From positions 1 to 34,093 of IMG/VR virus record IMGVR_UViG_3300044998_000198: a stretch of DNA of 34,093 nucleotides. One strand, given 5' to 3'. The translations under genes and the position numbers were made by a program. The notes below the pieces were generated by a model. It searched no databases. It was not told where the DNA came from and saw nothing but the letters and a program-made list of their open reading frames with translations. Origin of the DNA: a virus. Below are positions 30,671 through 34,093 of the stretch, one piece after another (positions within the stretch are counted from its first letter, which is position 1; the number at the start of each line of letters is the position of its first letter).

Positions 30671-32731
30671 ATGTTTGTACGCTCAAAGAAAATCGTAAAT
30701 TTTGTCAATAAATTTCTATTGTTGTCCGAGTCTCTAACCGAGGCACCGGCATCAAATTTGCGTTTAAGTAAAGCAGCCGCATCGCGGGGTCTTGAACACT
30801 ACGGAAACATATACTACGGTCCTAAGGGCAAGCGTGGTAAGGTTCCAGCTACCCACAAATCCGTTGATGGAAAGATTGTTCCGCTCACAGCAAAAGAAAA
30901 ACAACAAGCTGCAAGGGATTATGATGCGCAGGTAACACCAACGAAGAAGCCGGCATCACGGTTAGCAGCCAAAGCAGCTAAACCGACCCCGACCGTCCAG
31001 CCAACCGCAAAGACTAACGCCGGAAAGGTACAAGCTATCAATATAAACATTGACAAGGTGCCTGGTTCCAAAAATCATCCGCTCCGTAAAGATCCGGTAT
31101 TTTTGAAGTTCCTCCAGAATCCAACCAAGGCTGCCGCACAATACTTGCAAGACACATACAATATGATGTTTAATAACAACAAGTTGTATGTTGGTACAAT
31201 TATGGGGAAAGCTACTTCCGGAGATGCAGAACGTAAGCCGTTTGGCGAAAGTCCAGCCGGCCGAGAATTCGGTCGTTTGGTAGCAAAAGCAATCCGTGAT
31301 TTGGGTGTAGACATTCCAGCTAAAGATCTTGATGCCCCCGCAGTCAGCAAAAAGAAGGGTAAAGAAGCGTTTAAAGCCACAAATCTATTTGGCAAAGACG
31401 CCGTACAACTCATCTCAGCCGAAGGATTTGACGGTGGAGTAAAAATTGGTAGTAGTGTATTCTATGAAATAAAATATCCCCGGAATTTTATTGACCTTGT
31501 TATGGAAGAAGCTCGTAAAAAGCATCCAAACGCAACGGCAGAACAATTAAAAGAAGCACGTAATATTGCAGAATCTTCAATAAAGATACATCGACATAAA
31601 ATTGAAAAACTCAAACAAATTCAAAATTTACCTGCATACCGGTTTACTGGTATCGAAGGCACAAGGCAAATTACTACAGCACTAATAAATGCCATTCGTG
31701 ATAATACAACAAATGATGATGACTTTCAAATGCTCATAGCTATTGTTAATGATATCTTTTATGCAAAAGACGTGAAAGATCTTTTTAAATCGTATGCCAA
31801 ATTCATTAATAATGCACCACCGGAAATGTCAGCCGCGTTACCCTATGTGTCAGAAATCTTCTCAGCCATTCACCAAGTACACACTAAAGGTGAAGTTATT
31901 ATTCCCGCAGATGATTCATACAAGTTAGTAGACATGATTGGATTGGGCAGTGATACTCCAACCAAAAATCCCATAGAGTTGGCTAATAAAATTAGTTTTG
32001 TATTGGTAGATACAGAAGATATTGAGCCCGAGTTTGATCTTGATCAAATTTCTGTATCTACTAAGCTGGGCGAAGGCAGTGCAAGTTCGAATTATACCAA
32101 GTATGAAGAAACAGAATTTTATACCGATTATCGTGGTAAAAAATATACCAATGTAAAAAGCGATCTATTGGCTGTATCTCAACTTAGAAAAAGTTTATTC
32201 AGTAAGACAGAATCACAACCATTCCGAGATTCCAAGACACAAATATTTGCATTTGTCGAAAACTATAAAGACATTATTGCTGATTACTATGGATTGGATA
32301 GAAATATTGAAACAAAAAACATTGTAAAATTATTGAGTACCGGCAAACCACCAATTTGTGGTCCTAATGGATCCCCGGTGGCCGCGCCTGAATCGGCAGC
32401 GCTACTTAATGCCCATCCAGCTAATGCTGAATCGTGGCAACTCTGGAGTGTGTTGGGGTATGCCACAGATGCTGTACACAATAAAATGGTAAACTTTCAA
32501 AATTATTCTACGCACGTTTATAAGAAAAATGGTGCAATTCATATTGCGGACGGATTATCAAAACTCAGTGCGTCAAAGTTCCAATTCTATAAAAATTTAA
32601 AAGATTTACCTGATGGTAATAAAATGCCGGACCAAGAACTTAATGCGTTCACAGTGCCGGCGACGCGCGCGAATATTAGAAATGGCAACCCATGTCAAAA
32701 AGACACAAAGATGAAAATAAAAAGGAGATAA
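30671..32731 (+). CDS. Large protein of unknown function, 686 residues
   Basis: ATG 30671 follows GGTGA by five bases; a start at 30632 is rejected because it lies in the terminator loop. The N-terminus MFVRSKKIVNFVNKFLLLSE is amphipathic. It is followed by a Lys/Pro/Ala-rich flexible linker (about residues 85-118). The remainder is mostly globular, with helices and a basic coiled stretch around NATAEQLKEARNIAESSIKI (about 284-303). Near the end are CGPNGSPVAAP and GYATDAVHNKMVNFQNYSTH. No catalytic motif is recognised. The flexible N-terminus is like that of proteins packaged in phage heads or structural adaptors. It stands alone between a terminator and the second amidase. Function unknown. 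Confidence 0.6.
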   Translation: MFVRSKKIVNFVNKFLLLSESLTEAPASNLRLSKAAASRGLEHYGNIYYGPKGKRGKVPATHKSVDGKIVPLTAKEKQQAARDYDAQVTPTKKPASRLAAKAAKPTPTVQPTAKTNAGKVQAININIDKVPGSKNHPLRKDPVFLKFLQNPTKAAAQYLQDTYNMMFNNNKLYVGTIMGKATSGDAERKPFGESPAGREFGRLVAKAIRDLGVDIPAKDLDAPAVSKKKGKEAFKATNLFGKDAVQLISAEGFDGGVKIGSSVFYEIKYPRNFIDLVMEEARKKHPNATAEQLKEARNIAESSIKIHRHKIEKLKQIQNLPAYRFTGIEGTRQITTALINAIRDNTTNDDDFQMLIAIVNDIFYAKDVKDLFKSYAKFINNAPPEMSAALPYVSEIFSAIHQVHTKGEVIIPADDSYKLVDMIGLGSDTPTKNPIELANKISFVLVDTEDIEPEFDLDQISVSTKLGEGSASSNYTKYEETEFYTDYRGKKYTNVKSDLLAVSQLRKSLFSKTESQPFRDSKTQIFAFVENYKDIIADYYGLDRNIETKNIVKLLSTGKPPICGPNGSPVAAPESAALLNAHPANAESWQLWSVLGYATDAVHNKMVNFQNYSTHVYKKNGAIHIADGLSKLSASKFQFYKNLKDLPDGNKMPDQELNAFTVPATRANIRNGNPCQKDTKMKIKRR

Positions 32732-32733
32732 TC

Positions 32734-33420
32734 ATGTCTGATATATTAAAAAAGATTACTATGGTGCCATTTGGAACACAACACTACATCAACGAAAATA
32801 CAACCAAAAAGCAAATTTACATTCATCACACTGCAAGTTCTCCTGACCCATATGGTGTAATTCGATGGTGGGAAAGCACGCCCGAGCGCGTAGCAACCAG
32901 TTTTATTATTGCGGGACATCCTGGTACTTCAACTCGATGGAAGGATGGAGATATCATTCAACTATTTAATAGTAGTAGATGGGCATGGCATTTAGGATTG
33001 AAACAAGTACATCTCCGTGTAGGTGGACCCAACGCATTATCCAATACACAACTCAATCGCGAAAGCATTGGTATTGAAATCTGTAATTGGGGTCAGTTGA
33101 AACAGACCGATAAGGGATTCATTAACTACGCCGGCGGCAGAGTTCCTGATGACCAGGTCGTAGAACTTGATCGTCCATATAAAGGATTTAAGTTTTACCA
33201 GAAGTATACCGACGCTCAGCTGGAGAACACCCGTGACCTCATTCGTTTCCTTGGGAACCGATGGAACATTCCCGTCAAATACAAGGGTGACCGTATTTTT
33301 GACATTTGCCCTGAGGCATTACGTGGAGATCCAGGTGTTTGGTCACACACTTCAGTTCGACCCGACAAGTTTGATTGTTTTCCACAGAAAGAACTCATTC
33401 AGATGTTGAACAGTCTATAA
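32734..33420 (+). CDS. N-acetylmuramoyl-L-alanine amidase, second copy
   Basis: ATG 32734 follows AAAAGGAGA, a strong ribosome site, giving 228 residues. The motifs are QIYIHHTASSPDPYGVIRWW (zinc His, about residues 27-46), ERVATSFIIAG, SSRWAWHLGL, SIGIEICNWG and WSHTSVRPDKFDCFP (about 204-218), where His and Cys complete the zinc site. It shares the Amidase_2 fold with the enzyme at 9770 but differs in length and inserts (GGRVPDD and YKGFKFYQKY). No signal peptide is seen, so release would need a holin. It is the better endolysin candidate. Confidence 0.82.
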   Translation: MSDILKKITMVPFGTQHYINENTTKKQIYIHHTASSPDPYGVIRWWESTPERVATSFIIAGHPGTSTRWKDGDIIQLFNSSRWAWHLGLKQVHLRVGGPNALSNTQLNRESIGIEICNWGQLKQTDKGFINYAGGRVPDDQVVELDRPYKGFKFYQKYTDAQLENTRDLIRFLGNRWNIPVKYKGDRIFDICPEALRGDPGVWSHTSVRPDKFDCFPQKELIQMLNSL

Positions 33421-33421
33421 G

Positions 33422-33433
33422 TTACTATTTATT
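33422..33433 (+). promoter_or_regulatory. TTACTATTTATT promoter-like motif
   Basis: This lies just after the second amidase gene and about 30 bases before ATG 33464. It matches the 30627 motif (CTACTATTTATG) at nine positions. The following CTCTTTTTGAGAG forms only a four-bp hairpin. Promoter role inferred from recurrence and position. Confidence 0.3.
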
Positions 33434-33463
33434 ACAGAATCACCTCTTTTTGAGAGATATAGT

Positions 33464-34018
33464 ATGCCTATTCGTATGCTCGGGCTGGTAAATCTGAAGC
33501 CCATCAATGGAAACCCAAGCGCGTTTCAAGAAATGGTCCAGAACACAGAACGTGCATTAGGGCTGAAGTCTGAGGATCTTGACCCTGTAGGACAGGAAGA
33601 CGATGATGTAGATAACGACGGTGACACGGATAGCTCTGACGCCTATCTCAAGAACCGTCGAAACGCGATCAGTAAGGCTATGAAGTCGGAGTCTATAAGT
33701 CGTAGTGACCTCAAGCGTATCATTAAAGAAGAATACGCAAAGTTGCAGGAAGAAATTGAAAAGACCAACAAAAAAATTGAAAAAGGTCTAGAAGAAATTC
33801 GTAAGGAATGTTTTACAGAAATGTTCAAGCGCGTTCGTGAACAAGGTAATAGCTTTGGACCAGCCCTGGAAAAGCGTATGCACATCAATACCGTTGCCGA
33901 ACTGCTCGAAGTTCAAATCAATGAACTCATGTTGTATTTCCTCAACAATGTTAAACACACCAATGACCGTCACCTTGTAGAATATCGTCAAGGTCACGTT
34001 ACATTTTACGCGAATTAA
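33464..34018 (+). CDS. Acidic protein with calcium-loop-like motif
   Basis: A 184-residue protein. VGQEDDDVDNDGDTDSSDAY (about residues 43-62) is a DxDxDG-type calcium-binding loop like those of EF-hand or dockerin modules and of many phage structural proteins. It is followed by a long charged helix, AKLQEEIEKTNKKIEKGLEE (about 91-110), likely a coiled coil. The C-terminal part INTVAELLEVQINELMLYFL is amphipathic. GAGAGATATAGT precedes ATG 33464. A virion or assembly role is plausible, but no family is certain. Confidence 0.55.
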   Translation: MPIRMLGLVNLKPINGNPSAFQEMVQNTERALGLKSEDLDPVGQEDDDVDNDGDTDSSDAYLKNRRNAISKAMKSESISRSDLKRIIKEEYAKLQEEIEKTNKKIEKGLEEIRKECFTEMFKRVREQGNSFGPALEKRMHINTVAELLEVQINELMLYFLNNVKHTNDRHLVEYRQGHVTFYAN

Positions 34019-34022
34019 TACC

Positions 34023-34093
34023 ATGACTAACGAACAAATTCGACAACGACTCCGAGAGAAGCTTCGACGTGTTAACGTTCGCATGGAAAGCAA
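34023..34093 (+). CDS. Start of next gene (partial)
   Basis: ATG 34023, five bases after the previous stop codon, opens MTNEQIRQRLREKLRRVNVR then MES and runs past the window edge. The start is basic and helical, rich in Arg and Gln. No assignment is possible. Confidence 0.45.
   Translation, partial: MTNEQIRQRLREKLRRVNVRMES

Noticed and set aside
1-34093. tRNA genes or CRISPR arrays
   Set aside because: Gaps are short, and no cloverleaf-like TTCRA arm or spaced direct repeats were seen.

Overview
The window looks like part of the genome of a T4-related tailed phage (Caudoviricetes, probably a large myovirus). The evidence is the end of a family B DNA polymerase (gp43), a sliding clamp (gp45), both clamp-loader subunits (gp44, gp62), a T4 gp1-like dNMP kinase, two Amidase_2 cell-wall hydrolases, a holin-like membrane protein, and very dense packing with every credible gene on the + strand. 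The host cannot be fixed from sequence alone. The transaldolase gene (talC) and the sugar genes recall phages of aquatic bacteria, but this is inference.

Layout. (1) 1-4396: end of the polymerase gene, then an accessory stretch with a Mom-like DNA-modification protein, a GIY-YIG homing endonuclease preceded by two interleaved perfect inverted repeats, a 370-base gene-poor stretch with a decayed reading frame, a predicted secreted two-repeat protein, a MazG-like pyrophosphohydrolase and a nucleotidyltransferase-fold protein. (2) 4400-11550: replication module: sigma70-like promoter with a 12-bp dyad, clamp, a DUF4338/DruA-like protein, the large clamp-loader subunit carrying a 144-residue mini-intein inside its Walker B motif, small membrane and zinc-ribbon proteins, the small clamp-loader subunit, a metallophosphoesterase, an amidase and a Cas4/RecB-like PD-(D/E)XK nuclease. 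(3) 11641-28617: a GIY-YIG protein, then about 16 kb of tightly tiled sugar genes: nine predicted glycosyltransferases (one fused to a methyltransferase), RibB, an APH-like kinase, a sugar nucleotidyltransferase, a HAD phosphatase, TalC, a free-standing methyltransferase, an NAD-dependent epimerase and an RNase H-like protein. (4) 28708-34093: dNMP kinase, HAD hydrolase, holin-like protein, strong terminator, a 686-residue unknown protein, a second amidase, an acidic calcium-loop protein and the start of one more gene.

How the parts work together. Region 2 supplies the processive replisome, and the clamp loader depends on protein splicing. Mom-like and DruA-like proteins point to DNA modification or phage-host conflict functions placed among the replication genes. 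Region 3 reads as one pathway making and transferring an activated, probably phosphorylated or methylated sugar or polyol; whether the acceptor is phage DNA, the virion or the host envelope cannot be told. RibB and TalC both act at the pentose-phosphate branch point and may feed this pathway or host metabolism.

The most notable items are the clamp-loader intein, the glycan locus with an isolated RibB, the interleaved inverted repeats at 1118-1200, and a recurring TACTATTTATA-like intergenic motif.
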